From Ostrinia nubilalis (taxonomy: Eukaryota > Arthropoda > Insecta > Lepidoptera > Crambidae), in assembly GCF_963855985.1 (NCBI RefSeq), contig NC_087104.1:9796001-9860000 (forward strand): a stretch of DNA of 64,000 bases, given 5' to 3'. A program made the position numbers and the translations under genes. Of the stretch, positions 37,028 to 46,358 are shown one piece after another. The notes beneath the pieces are model-generated. The model was not told the DNA's origin. It saw only the letters and a program-made list of their open reading frames with translations, and made no database searches. The number at the start of each line of letters is the position of its first letter. The first letter of the stretch is position 1.

Positions 37028-38205
37028 GTTAAGCTATAAGTCTTTGTTTCGCTTTGCCCTCCCCGTGCACTGTGCGCAACCCTGCAATGACTCGCACATT
37101 TCCCGCTCCATTTGACTTGCTGATGTAACACCGGTGGTCCTCCGAGCCCGGGGTCTCTCCGACCTCTTCTATTTGTTAATAAGCACCCACCAGCATTCAA
37201 CATTGGAGGGTTTCTGCATCTCATTATGTTAATGTCGTGTGATATCGATTTTTTTCGAATTTACACGTATTAAAATTTGTTTTTTAATATTCACTTTTGT
37301 TCATTCAGTTTTTTGTAAAGCCATTGTTCATAAAAGGCTTGTGTGAGTTTGAGTGACAGTATTTTTATACGTAATTTTGGACGACGATATCGATTTTTAA
37401 ATATTCTAATTGATAAATGAATTAATGGATGTACCTACTGAACAATGCACTGAAAATGTAAGGCAACAATCAATAACGATAAAATACGTTTATCACACCT
37501 ATCTTTTTACCTAGTGTAGACAAACAAACATGACTAGCAAATTATATCTTAGATAGCTTTATAAAGTGGAGAGCCTTAACATTGTCAGCGTGAGCTATCA
37601 CAATGACAATTTAAGAATCAATGGAAAACTCAATTTTATTGATGCTAAAGCTTCTTTATTTCACATCATCTCCTAGTAGAACTATGTCTCATTAATAAGT
37701 ATGTTTTTTATGCCATCGCAATGCAGTCAAGTGCCCACAACAAGCTTCCGTGGAACGCCTTTCCTAAGGAATCAATAGTATTAAAACTTTCCACTATCAA
37801 TTCCACTTTTTGGGAGGTATAGGCCTCCCGCAGACCTCTTGCGACGAGTGTCCTCACTCCCGTATCTGTGTGCCCTCTCCCGTATCTATGTACCCGCCCC
37901 CGCTGTTTGCCCATCTTGACTCTGTTGTCACATAATTGCCTTTTCTTAACGGTGGTCCTGCGTAACATGGTAGCCATACTCAAGTGTGGACTTGAGATCT
38001 AATGATGTTTCGGTGGGTTTTTATTCAAACATTATGAAATGATAACATGATGTTTGAAGAAAGAGATTGCCTGGGACTCTTGCAGTACCTACTTATGCTA
38101 TTTATATCTGATGCCTATTCTAAAAAAAGAAGTTACATAATGTGAAATCAGATCAGATTACAACTTTAAAAAACTTAAAAACTTTTACTTCACAAAAATC
38201 ATAGA
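37028..38205. other. No gene recognised
   Basis: AT-rich with a GC-richer part at about 37790-37960. The minus-strand frame 37708-37983 (91 codons) has no recognised family or splice support. Confidence 0.45.
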
Positions 38206-38207
38206 TA

Positions 38208-38497
38208 AAGGGTGTCCCAAAATTAACGAAACTGTCGTGTCATGAAAAAGGTTGAAAAACACTGAACTAGAAAACACAATTTTTAGCCTTTTGATTGTAT
38301 TATTTATATTGAATCATAAAGTACATAGAATAGGGTTATTTATGGAATAACACATCGGGCAAATGGCTCGCTCGCAGCAACGCACTCGTTTGTCGAAATT
38401 TCCCATGACCATTCTGCACAAATGTGGCTGAATTTCATTTAATTTGTTGCATAAATGGTAGCAAATTTAAAAGTTTCGTTAATTTTGGGACACCCTT
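38208..38497. mobile_element. Tc1/mariner-like MITE at a TA site
   Basis: Perfect 26-bp inverted ends starting AAGGGTGTCCCAAAATTAAC are flanked by TA on both sides (38206-38207, 38498-38499), the target used by Tc1/mariner elements. The interior is 290 bp less the ends and non-coding. Superfamily assignment rests on the TA flanks and size only. Confidence 0.8.
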
Positions 38498-38879
38498 TAT
38501 CTACGAACTTTTAAAAAACAATTGTTCATGCATGTTCATAAATAAAACCACACTAAAATAACGTAGGTACTTATACAAAACCACTTGAAAGTTATGAAAT
38601 TATGAAGAATTAGGATTCTGTTATCAGTAATAAATATGATTGTATTCTGTAAAAAAACCGAATAAATTTTCTTAGGTGGGTCATTCCATAAAAATCTGTA
38701 TATTTTCGATGTCATTTTGTCCGTAACTTTTTTAAGATGCTTTTGAATACTTTATTAGTGTAAATTATAGTTTATTAATTAATTATGTTATGTCTAAAAG
38801 GGCCAGTCACTTTATGCTTTATTTTAGGAGAAATTATAATTTTCAATTTTTTCATACTACATTACTCCTATATGACTTC

Positions 38880-38913
38880 TAATCCCAACTAATATTATAA
38901 ATGCGAAAGTAAC

Positions 38914-38962
<49 letters not shown>

Positions 38963-39145
38963 TACGCTTTCCCGCTTAAACCTCGCAACCGATTTTGATG
39001 AAATTTGGCATAGAGATAGTTTGAGTCCCGGGAAAGAACATAGGATAGTTTTTATCCCGGTTTTTGAAACAAGGACGCGCGCGATAAAGTTTTTCTGTGA
39101 CAGACAAAATTCCACGCGGGCGAAGCCGCGGGCGGAAAGCTATAA
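38880..39145 (-). mobile_element. LINE 3'-end fragment (family D), second copy
   Basis: Inverse of 8045-8350: AACTAATATTATAAATGCGA, a (GTCT)n run at about 38914-38962, TTGATGAAATTTGGCATAGA, GAGTCCCGGGAAAGAACATA, ATCCCGGTTTTTGAAACAAG and a CGAAGCCGCGGGCGGAAAGC end. The 78-codon frame at 38879-39115 (-) is homologous to that at 8160 by LINE descent, not a gene. Confidence 0.7.
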
Positions 39146-40862
39146 AGTATAAAACACATAACCTTAACATTTATAGATAAGTTAATATACATAATGTAGT
39201 TGTTTTGTTATTATCACTATATAAAAAACATCATTCCCTAACTAGTAATTTAGTCCCAAGTGCCGTTTAAAGCTAGGGCCTGACGCTCTAGGGACTGACG
39301 ATTTGGAGTAAAACTTAACACAAATGCAGATTAACTTTATATTATAAGATGCTTAATACGATGAGCCGAAAATAGCCAAAAAACCACACGTAAATACTAT
39401 TAAATTATATACAATTTCCTATTGTAATCAATAAAGTTACTCAACTAGGGACTGACGAAGTGACTGGATTAACACATGTTTCCGCAACAACTGGCACGTT
39501 TGCACTAATTCAAAAAACGGCTACCGCAAAGCCAGTATGGTGTGAGGATAACTTCGTATCGTACTTTAAACTCAACTAAATGTCATTCACTCTAAATACA
39601 TATTTTAAAGCGCAAAATTATAAAATCAGTGCGTGGCGAGGGAATGACGCTAAACGCTGTAGACTCTTTTTCAACTAAAGAAAATCAAATTATTGTTTAT
39701 TGAAACCGCAAAATATTAATAGAATTTGGTGTAATATACATTTAAATAGATTATTCGTTAATTAAAGCAAAGGATAAAGTTGATGTTTTTATAAATGTGG
39801 GTCCCAAAACACAAACTTTTGGAGTACGGACATGCCTAGGGAATGACGTTTTGGGTCATTCAAAAGTAATTTAAGATGTTTTAAAAATAGTTTCAAAAAA
39901 TATAAATGGGTGATGAATAAAGCACATTGCGAGCTGTTATTTAACAATTTTGGAATAAAATATTAACAAATATTTCATGTGAAATGTGGCGCGGACTAAG
40001 AGTTGACATATTTTTGTGGAATGACCCAGGTGTATGTTTCACAATATTTGTTCATAGGTTATGCCGCGTAAACGTATAGAAAAAATTAAAGATATTGTAA
40101 AATCATTGAACCTTTTTCACAATAAACAACAAACCTTTGCCCTTACAACGTGGCCAAGGTCCAAACAAAATAATTTTTGTGATTAAAAAAATCTCTTAAC
40201 ACTTCATCATGAATAAAATATACAATTTTCAAGTAACCTTTAACTCTATTTAATTCAACTACTTTTAGTTCCACGCAGTTAAAGTCTATGTATAGTCATG
40301 GAAAAAATTGTTACATTAGTAAGTAGGTACCTCTGGCAGTCAATTTTGTTCACCACCTGGAGACGTCCATAACACAATATAAATGTCATAGTGCCCATTG
40401 CCACACAAAATCCATGGAAGTCAATTGACTAGAGTCCACCTATCTAGGTGGGTTGCAACTTGCATTTAACAATGGCAACACAGTTTAATGAAACGAATAT
40501 TAATCCATCGGTAAACAAGCTACATCTCCGGCCAAAATAACGCGTGTCGCGGCGTGTGCCCAACTTGAGCGTCACCACGCCCCTTCCTGTCGCCTCACCC
40601 TTGGCTAGGGTTGCCAGTTAAAAAATTGTATGCTGTATGCAGATATTTCCTGGTGCTTACTTTTGAAAATTAAAATTATGAGCTTGCTAAGTAAAGTAAT
40701 AAGACTACAATAAAATTTTAAAACAAATTATGAGCTTTAATTGAAAAATTTAACTTCCATTTTAGTCTGACGATGAACCCTTTACTGAAAAATTCTGAGA
40801 TATAGGTAGGCATAGTTTCAAGATCATTTTCTAATTTCATTCAAATTACTTTTCTAAGTAAA
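39146..40862. other. No gene recognised
   Basis: AT-rich non-coding DNA. The motif GGGAATGACG or GGGACTGACG recurs several times at 39290-39850, possibly a decayed repeat. No frame supported. Confidence 0.45.
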
Positions 40863-40867
40863 ATAAT

Positions 40868-41468
40868 TGTTGAGAGGGGCTATGTGTGGTCAATTAAAGG
40901 CTGACTCCAAATTACAATGAACATTTATTTCAAAAACGGACGGTCTTATATAGGAAAATATTTACAAAATGAGACAAGGACAAAACATATACCTATTTCA
41001 CAGAGAATAATTACAAACATTTTAGGGTGAGACAATAAAACGATTACCTACACACATTATAATAAACGGTCAGAGCGAGACAGAAGGAGAACAGTATATG
41101 TATTTCACACTACACAAATATAAATAAGATGGAGGGTACACAAATTATTGATACTGAATTTAGAATGAGATAGCCTGAACTTACAAATACATCTGTTTCA
41201 TACGACATGGAAATAACACTTAAAAGACGGTACACGAATATTAATTAATAAGCAAGATAGATAAGGACAGCAAGAAGTTAGTATAGGTTTGTTTCACACA
41301 ACATAAATATTACACAAAAACAAGGGTACTTCAATAAATAAATAAAAACAGATTACCGACATCTTAAAATAAAAAGTCTAGTCGTAGTCTAGGGCAAAGC
41401 AGCTCTCATCGTCCAGTGCGGCGGTGCTGCCGGTATGATGCGGACGTATGTCATGTGGTGTCGCCACA
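40868..41468 (-). repeat. 3' LTR of the retrotransposon
   Basis: 601 bp, in sense starting TGTGGCGACACCACATGACA and ending CCCCTCTCAACA (TG...CA). On the minus strand it contains a TATATAAG box at 40945-40952 and, about 16 nt further downstream in sense, AATAAA (40924-40929). It differs from the other LTR at position 41264 (A against G at 45337). Confidence 0.95.
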
Positions 41469-41482
41469 TAGCTCCCCCTCAA
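41469..41482 (-). other. Polypurine tract
   Basis: In sense, TTGAGGGGGAGCTA directly precedes the 3' LTR. It overlaps the pol stop codon (TGA at 41479-41481), leaving no 3' untranslated region between pol and the LTR. Confidence 0.8.
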
Positions 41483-44400
41483 GCGAAGCGTACAGCTGGT
41501 TTCACTATTCTTCCGGATCGTGTTCTCGTCGCGGTTGTAGTGGTCGCGGGCGTCTTCTTAGTGATGTCGGTAGTGATGTTGTGATAGTTAATGTCTTCGT
41601 TGAGTGTGTAAGCAGGCTTTAGTCGATCGATCGAGACGTTGACTTCGCGGTCGGGTAGTTTTATGCGAAATACTTTGTCATCTCGTCGTAGCACAGGATA
41701 CGGGCCTTCATACGGCGCTTGCAGTGATCTTCGGCCGGAGTCGATGCGCAGAAATACACTTTCGCAGGATTGGAGATCTTTGTGCACGAAAGTTTTAGTG
41801 TTGTGTCTTACTGGTTCAGCGGCTTTGAATTCGTTGATAGTGTGACGTAATCGTTCCACGTAGGTGTAGTCCATATTTTGTAGTGACGTCATCGGGGTGT
41901 TATTGAAGAAATCTCCCGGTAATCTTATGTTAGTTCCGTAGGTCAGTTGTGCGGCGCTTACTCCGGTGTCTTGTCTTGTTGCAGCTCGTAGTCCCAGCAG
42001 AACGGTAGGTAAAGCGTCAAGCCATTTAGTGTTACGGCTGTTTAGGCTCGCAGTAAGGGCGGTCTTGAGAGTTCGGTGCCACCGTTCTACAATTCCATTG
42101 GACTGCGGATGATATGCGGTAGTTCTTGTCTTCTCTATGCCAAGTAGTTTAGTGAGTGATGTGAAAAGTTGGCTCTCGAACTGGCGTCCTTGGTCACTCG
42201 TCAGTGTAGAGGGACACCCAAATCGTGAGATCCATCCTTCGTAGACGTGTCTGGCTACTGTCTCGGCGGTTATCTCGTGCAGAGGTACGGCTTCTGGCCA
42301 ACGGGTTGTGCGGTCTATCATTGTGAGTAGATATCTATGGCCATGCTGTGAAGGCGGTAGTGGCCCGACGATATCGACGTGTAGGTGTTGAAATCTCTCA
42401 GTTGGTGGAAATGAGGTATAGTTGCTGCTGGTATGTCGATTTATCTTGGCCTTTTGACATGGTATGCACGCTTTGGTCCAGTTGCTGATGTCGGCGTTCG
42501 TCGATGGCCAAAAGTATCTTTCAGTGAGCATTTTTCGGGTTGTGCGAATGCCAGGATGACTTAAGTTGTGTATTGCGTTGTATGCTATACGTCGAAAGTC
42601 TTGAGGTAGATACGGCCTTACGTTTGCAGTAGATGTCTCACAGTAGATACTTGCACTATTAGACATCGCAATTTTCTTGAAGTGTAAATTGTCTTGCTTC
42701 ATAAGTGTTGTTAAGTTGCTGTCTTTTTCTTGTGCCAATGCAAGTTGATCGTAGTCAATAGTACTCGGGCATGTTATGTCTTCTATGCGAGAGAGCGAGT
42801 CGGCAACAATGTTCTCTTTCCCGCTTATGTGACGAATATCACTTGTGAACTCACTGATAAATAGTAGCTGGCGGGTACGACGTGGAGTTTCAGTGTCAGA
42901 TGTTTTCTTCAGCAGGGCGTAAGTGATTGGCTTGTGGTCGGTGAATATAGTAAGCTGCCTGCCTTCAAACATTTTGCGAAAATGTTTTACTGCCATGTAG
43001 ATTGACAGTAGTTCCCGGTCGTACGTCGAGTATCGTTGTTGCGTATCGGAGAATTTCTTTGAAAAGTAGCCCAGTGGTTGCCACTTGTCATGCTGGTATT
43101 GTTGTAGCACAGCTCCGGCGCAGGTGTTAGATGCGTCACACATAAGTGCTATCGGTGCGTCGTATGCGGGATGCGCGAGTAAAGCTGCGGTTTGAAGGCT
43201 AACTTTACACGCTTCGAATGCTTGTGTAGCTTCATCAGTCCATACAATCTTTGTTTTATCGTTTTTCTTGCTATTATGTAGGTACGCGTTCAGTGGAGCT
43301 TGTATAGATGCGGCTTGTGGTATGGCGTCTCTGTAGAAGTTGACAGTGCCGAGGAATCTTCTCAGTTCTTCGATAGTATTAGGGCGAGGGAATGCACTGA
43401 TTGCACTCACTTTCTCTTCAGGTGGTTTAATGCCGTGCTGTGACACCATGTAGCCCAGAAACTTGACTTCTTCCTGGCCCAGTGTACATTTCGATGGATT
43501 GATAGTGATTCCGTATTCGTTCAGCTTACTCAACACGGTGCGAAGGTGGAGAATGTGGGCTTCTTCAGTTTCAGAACTGATCAAGACGTCATCAATGAAT
43601 GGGAAAACGTAATCGAGCCCTTGTAGCACTTCATTTATGAACCGTTGAAAGGTTTGTCCGGCGTTCTTCAAACCTGGGCACATTCTCGGGAACTCAAACA
43701 GGCCGAAGGGAGTAATTATTGCTGTCTTCTCGATGTGAGCGCTGAATACTGGCAGTTGCTGGTAGGCTCTGTTGAGGTCTATGGTGGAGAATATCTTCTT
43801 TCCGTTGAGTTGATAGGTGAAGTCTTTAAGACGTGGCACAGGGTAGCGGTCAGGTTTAGTGGCAGCGTTAAGTCTTCTATAATCGCCGCATACCCTGATG
43901 TCACCGTTCTTCTTGGGCACTACGTGCAGTGCACTTGCCCACGGGCTTTTGCTCGGTCGGCATAGGCCCTGTTCCACCATGATCTCAAATTCTTTCTTCA
44001 CAGCTGCGTAGCGATGAGGCGGAATGGGTCTTGCTTTGCAGTATAATGGTGGTCCGGTTGTTTCTATATAATGCTCGACGCAGTGTTTCGGTGTTTCTTT
44101 CATTGTTGATATTCGAGTTATTTCAGGAAATTCAGCTAATATATCGTGATATTTCTGACTGCTGTCGATGCTTCGAATTGTTGGTGTAGGGTAGTTTGAA
44201 ATCTTTGTCTTCACTGATAAGTTTGTGACTTCATCTCTGAGGCTTCTACCCGCAATATCTACGAGTATCTTGTGATATTCTAAGAAATCAGCTCCAATTA
44301 TCGGTTTGCTGACGGCGGCTATGATGAATTTCCATCTGAATGGACGACGTAGGCCAAGGTCCAACTCGAGCGTCTTCTCACCGTAGGTAGGTATTATAGT

Positions 44401-44628
44401 GTTGTTAGCTGCATACAAATTGAACGTTGTAGGCTTCATTTGCTGGCTACTTCTCTTGGGAATGACGGAGATATTCGCACCGGTGTCGATCAAAAACATC
44501 AGTTTTGTTTTCTTGTCGGTAACGAAAAGACGGTGTGATTGAACTCTAGCGCTGGTACCCGTCTCTGCCAACGCTAATGCTAGTTTTCCGGCACATTTTT
44601 CTTCATGAATGTACAATTGTCTGCACAT
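41479..44628 (-). CDS. pol: Retrotransposon Pol polyprotein (PR-RT-RH-IN)
   Basis: An open frame of 1049 codons without a break. The aspartic protease motif is LIDTGANISVIP (D48). Reverse transcriptase spans about residues 180-440, with D284 in the first catalytic block and FIDD at 344-347 as the active site. RNase H has acidic residues near 498, 539, 564 and 610. Integrase has a zinc-binding domain H687, H691, C721, C724, the catalytic triad D752, D812, E848 with 35-residue spacing, and a GPY-type C-terminal module near 975. The conserved RT block near 316-320 reads MCPGL, where relatives usually have Pro-Phe before Gly-Leu. The frame is -1 relative to gag and overlaps it by 49 nt. The first ATG is probably not the true start, and synthesis as a Gag-Pol fusion by frameshift is expected. 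Confidence 0.95.
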   Translation of the reverse strand: MCRQLYIHEEKCAGKLALALAETGTSARVQSHRLFVTDKKTKLMFLIDTGANISVIPKRSSQQMKPTTFNLYAANNTIIPTYGEKTLELDLGLRRPFRWKFIIAAVSKPIIGADFLEYHKILVDIAGRSLRDEVTNLSVKTKISNYPTPTIRSIDSSQKYHDILAEFPEITRISTMKETPKHCVEHYIETTGPPLYCKARPIPPHRYAAVKKEFEIMVEQGLCRPSKSPWASALHVVPKKNGDIRVCGDYRRLNAATKPDRYPVPRLKDFTYQLNGKKIFSTIDLNRAYQQLPVFSAHIEKTAIITPFGLFEFPRMCPGLKNAGQTFQRFINEVLQGLDYVFPFIDDVLISSETEEAHILHLRTVLSKLNEYGITINPSKCTLGQEEVKFLGYMVSQHGIKPPEEKVSAISAFPRPNTIEELRRFLGTVNFYRDAIPQAASIQAPLNAYLHNSKKNDKTKIVWTDEATQAFEACKVSLQTAALLAHPAYDAPIALMCDASNTCAGAVLQQYQHDKWQPLGYFSKKFSDTQQRYSTYDRELLSIYMAVKHFRKMFEGRQLTIFTDHKPITYALLKKTSDTETPRRTRQLLFISEFTSDIRHISGKENIVADSLSRIEDITCPSTIDYDQLALAQEKDSNLTTLMKQDNLHFKKIAMSNSASIYCETSTANVRPYLPQDFRRIAYNAIHNLSHPGIRTTRKMLTERYFWPSTNADISNWTKACIPCQKAKINRHTSSNYTSFPPTERFQHLHVDIVGPLPPSQHGHRYLLTMIDRTTRWPEAVPLHEITAETVARHVYEGWISRFGCPSTLTSDQGRQFESQLFTSLTKLLGIEKTRTTAYHPQSNGIVERWHRTLKTALTASLNSRNTKWLDALPTVLLGLRAATRQDTGVSAAQLTYGTNIRLPGDFFNNTPMTSLQNMDYTYVERLRHTINEFKAAEPVRHNTKTFVHKDLQSCESVFLRIDSGRRSLQAPYEGPYPVLRRDDKVFRIKLPDREVNVSIDRLKPAYTLNEDINYHNITTDITKKTPATTTTATRTRSGRIVKPAVRFA

Positions 44629-44906
44629 TTTCTTGCGTTGTGGCCAAACTTGCGATGATAGTAGCAGTACGGCGAGTTGCTGGGCGTCTGGCTTCGGTTG
44701 CGGCTATTCGATCGAGATGCTTGCCGATTCTGTCTCCAGTTTCGATAGGGCGAACGTCCTCGTTGGTTATTGTGCGTCACTAGTTGCGTAATAGCTTCTG
44801 TCAGCTTGTCGATCTTGTCTTCTAACGCGTTGTATCTTGACATGACCGTAGGTGGTACAGCAGGTGCAGGATCTTGTGGCAGCCGTCCCTCAGGGTTTGT
44901 GTTCAT
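44580..44906 (-). CDS. gag: Truncated Gag (nucleocapsid part only)
   Basis: 108 codons starting 34 nt inside the 5' LTR boundary. The protein has a Pro-rich start, a short coiled-coil-like segment ALEDKIDKLTEAITQL (about residues 26-41), an Arg/Ser/Asn-rich basic region and a zinc knuckle near residue 82 with C-X2-H-X4-H-X4-C spacing (CYYHRKFGHNARKC). The second Cys of the usual CCHC knuckle is His here, as I recall from other insect Gypsy and Mag-type Gags. A typical Gag of this group is several hundred residues with a capsid domain before the basic region; there is no room for it here. A-rich runs in the 49-nt overlap with pol could serve the -1 shift, but none is a textbook slippery heptamer. 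Confidence 0.8.
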   Translation of the reverse strand: MNTNPEGRLPQDPAPAVPPTVMSRYNALEDKIDKLTEAITQLVTHNNQRGRSPYRNWRQNRQASRSNSRNRSQTPSNSPYCYYHRKFGHNARKCADNCTFMKKNVPEN

Positions 44907-44929
44907 TTTGATGTATGATGTGTTCGGTA

Positions 44930-44939
44930 GGGGTCACCA
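44930..44939 (-). other. Primer binding site (tRNA-Trp type)
   Basis: In sense, one base after the 5' LTR comes TGGTGACCCC. This is complementary to the last ten bases of a mature tRNA-Trp (GGGGTCA plus CCA); avian retroviruses use the same start. The match stops after 10 bases. Confidence 0.75.
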
Positions 44940-44940
44940 C

Positions 44941-45541
44941 TGTTGAGAGGGGCTATGTGTGGTCAATTAAAGGCTGACTCCAAATTACAATGAACATTTA
45001 TTTCAAAAACGGACGGTCTTATATAGGAAAATATTTACAAAATGAGACAAGGACAAAACATATACCTATTTCACAGAGAATAATTACAAACATTTTAGGG
45101 TGAGACAATAAAACGATTACCTACACACATTATAATAAACGGTCAGAGCGAGACAGAAGGAGAACAGTATATGTATTTCACACTACACAAATATAAATAA
45201 GATGGAGGGTACACAAATTATTGATACTGAATTTAGAATGAGATAGCCTGAACTTACAAATACATCTGTTTCATACGACATGGAAATAACACTTAAAAGA
45301 CGGTACACGAATATTAATTAATAAGCAAGATAGATAGGGACAGCAAGAAGTTAGTATAGGTTTGTTTCACACAACATAAATATTACACAAAAACAAGGGT
45401 ACTTCAATAAATAAATAAAAACAGATTACCGACATCTTAAAATAAAAAGTCTAGTCGTAGTCTAGGGCAAAGCAGCTCTCATCGTCCAGTGCGGCGGTGC
45501 TGCCGGTATGATGCGGACGTATGTCATGTGGTGTCGCCACA
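44941..45541 (-). repeat. 5' LTR of the retrotransposon
   Basis: 601 bp, the same as 40868-41468 except for one base. TATATAAG lies at 45018-45025 on the minus strand, the likely promoter for the element. Transcription would run towards lower coordinates. Confidence 0.95.
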
Positions 45542-45682
45542 ATAATCTTATTTTTCCTGATCAAAGATGAAATGCAACATTTAAGTGCATTTTTTGCCAA
45601 CGTTGGAAAATGTGACGAATTCTTCTTTTTTTTCTTCTTCTGGTAAACTGAAAGAACCTTCGAAAAGTGAAACTGACAATCT

Positions 45683-45863
45683 GTGTGCCTACCATGAGTT
45701 TACGTTAGGTGTGCTCGCTAGCGACTGCGTAAAAAATGACATTTAAATGTATGACATATTGTGCAGCGCCCCTAGCGGCTACTTTCAAGAAATAAAATCT
45801 TCATAGAATTTTTTGACGTATTCGCTAGCGAGCTCACCTAACGTAAACTCATGGTAGGCACAC
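45683..45863 (-). mobile_element. Family B MITE, copy 2
   Basis: 181 bp, the reverse complement of 2550-2731 with a single T missing from a poly-T run. Its 42-bp inverted ends match the first copy. It lies about 140 bp beyond the retrotransposon. Its near-identity to a copy 43 kb away points to very recent spread or gene conversion. Confidence 0.8.
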
Positions 45864-46235
45864 TGATGTTGATATTTGACATCCCTGTGTCGTCTGCGTC
45901 CGCACAACATGTTGCCGATCTTGCCTCGTAAAACTGCACTCTCGTTACAATTTCAATTCAGATGTGTTGGTCTACATCTGTTTTTAAGTTACACTTAGTT
46001 TGTAGATAGGTGGTAGTTTAAAATCGATCGTGAAATATTTTGTCATTGACTCTCTTGCTCTATATGCACTAATTTAGGAAGATCAGACCAAGTCTCAGAT
46101 CCAAAGGTCTCAGGGTTGGTTTCTTATTTAGTGGGGGCAATATCATTTGCTCAGATTGGTTAGGGGAAGTAGGTTTTTTTTTTTGAAGTAGGTTATTCTA
46201 ACTTCTGGACTTAGTTGACTAACCACCATCTTGCC

Positions 46236-46358
46236 TAAGGCTGGGTTGCACCATCTTACTTTAACTTTAAAAAAGTCAAAAATCTGTCAAACTCCCTACA
46301 AAAAACACCGGTTAGAGTTAAAGTTACGGTCAAAGTTAGGTGGTGCAACTCAGCCTAA
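46236..46358. mobile_element. Family A MITE, single copy
   Basis: The ends TAAGGCTGGGTTGCACCA and (complement) TTAGGCTGAGTTGCACCACC are inverted repeats. The interior carries ACTCCCTACAAAAAACACCGG, related to the inner block at 1487-1795. 123 bp, non-coding. Confidence 0.7.

Larger units (their letters stand above)
40868..45541 (-). mobile_element. Complete Ty3/Gypsy-type LTR retrotransposon, gag-truncated
   Basis: A 4674-bp element flanked by a 5-bp target duplication ATAAT (40863-40867, 45542-45546). It has two 601-bp LTRs, a primer binding site matching the tRNA-Trp 3' end, an intact pol frame in the order protease, RT, RNase H, integrase (Ty3/Gypsy order), and a polypurine tract. It is transcribed on the minus strand. 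No envelope frame and no chromodomain are seen. Gag is only 108 codons. The LTRs differ at one base, so the insertion is very recent. Confidence 0.95.

Noticed and set aside
38914..38962. CRISPR-like regular repeat runs at 38914 and 61143
   Set aside because: They are simple tetranucleotide microsatellites in LINE tails of a eukaryotic genome, without spacers.
43645..43965. + strand frames inside the retrotransposon (43645-43965, 44577-44783, 41416-41845)
   Set aside because: They are antisense shadows of the pol, gag and LTR sequence.
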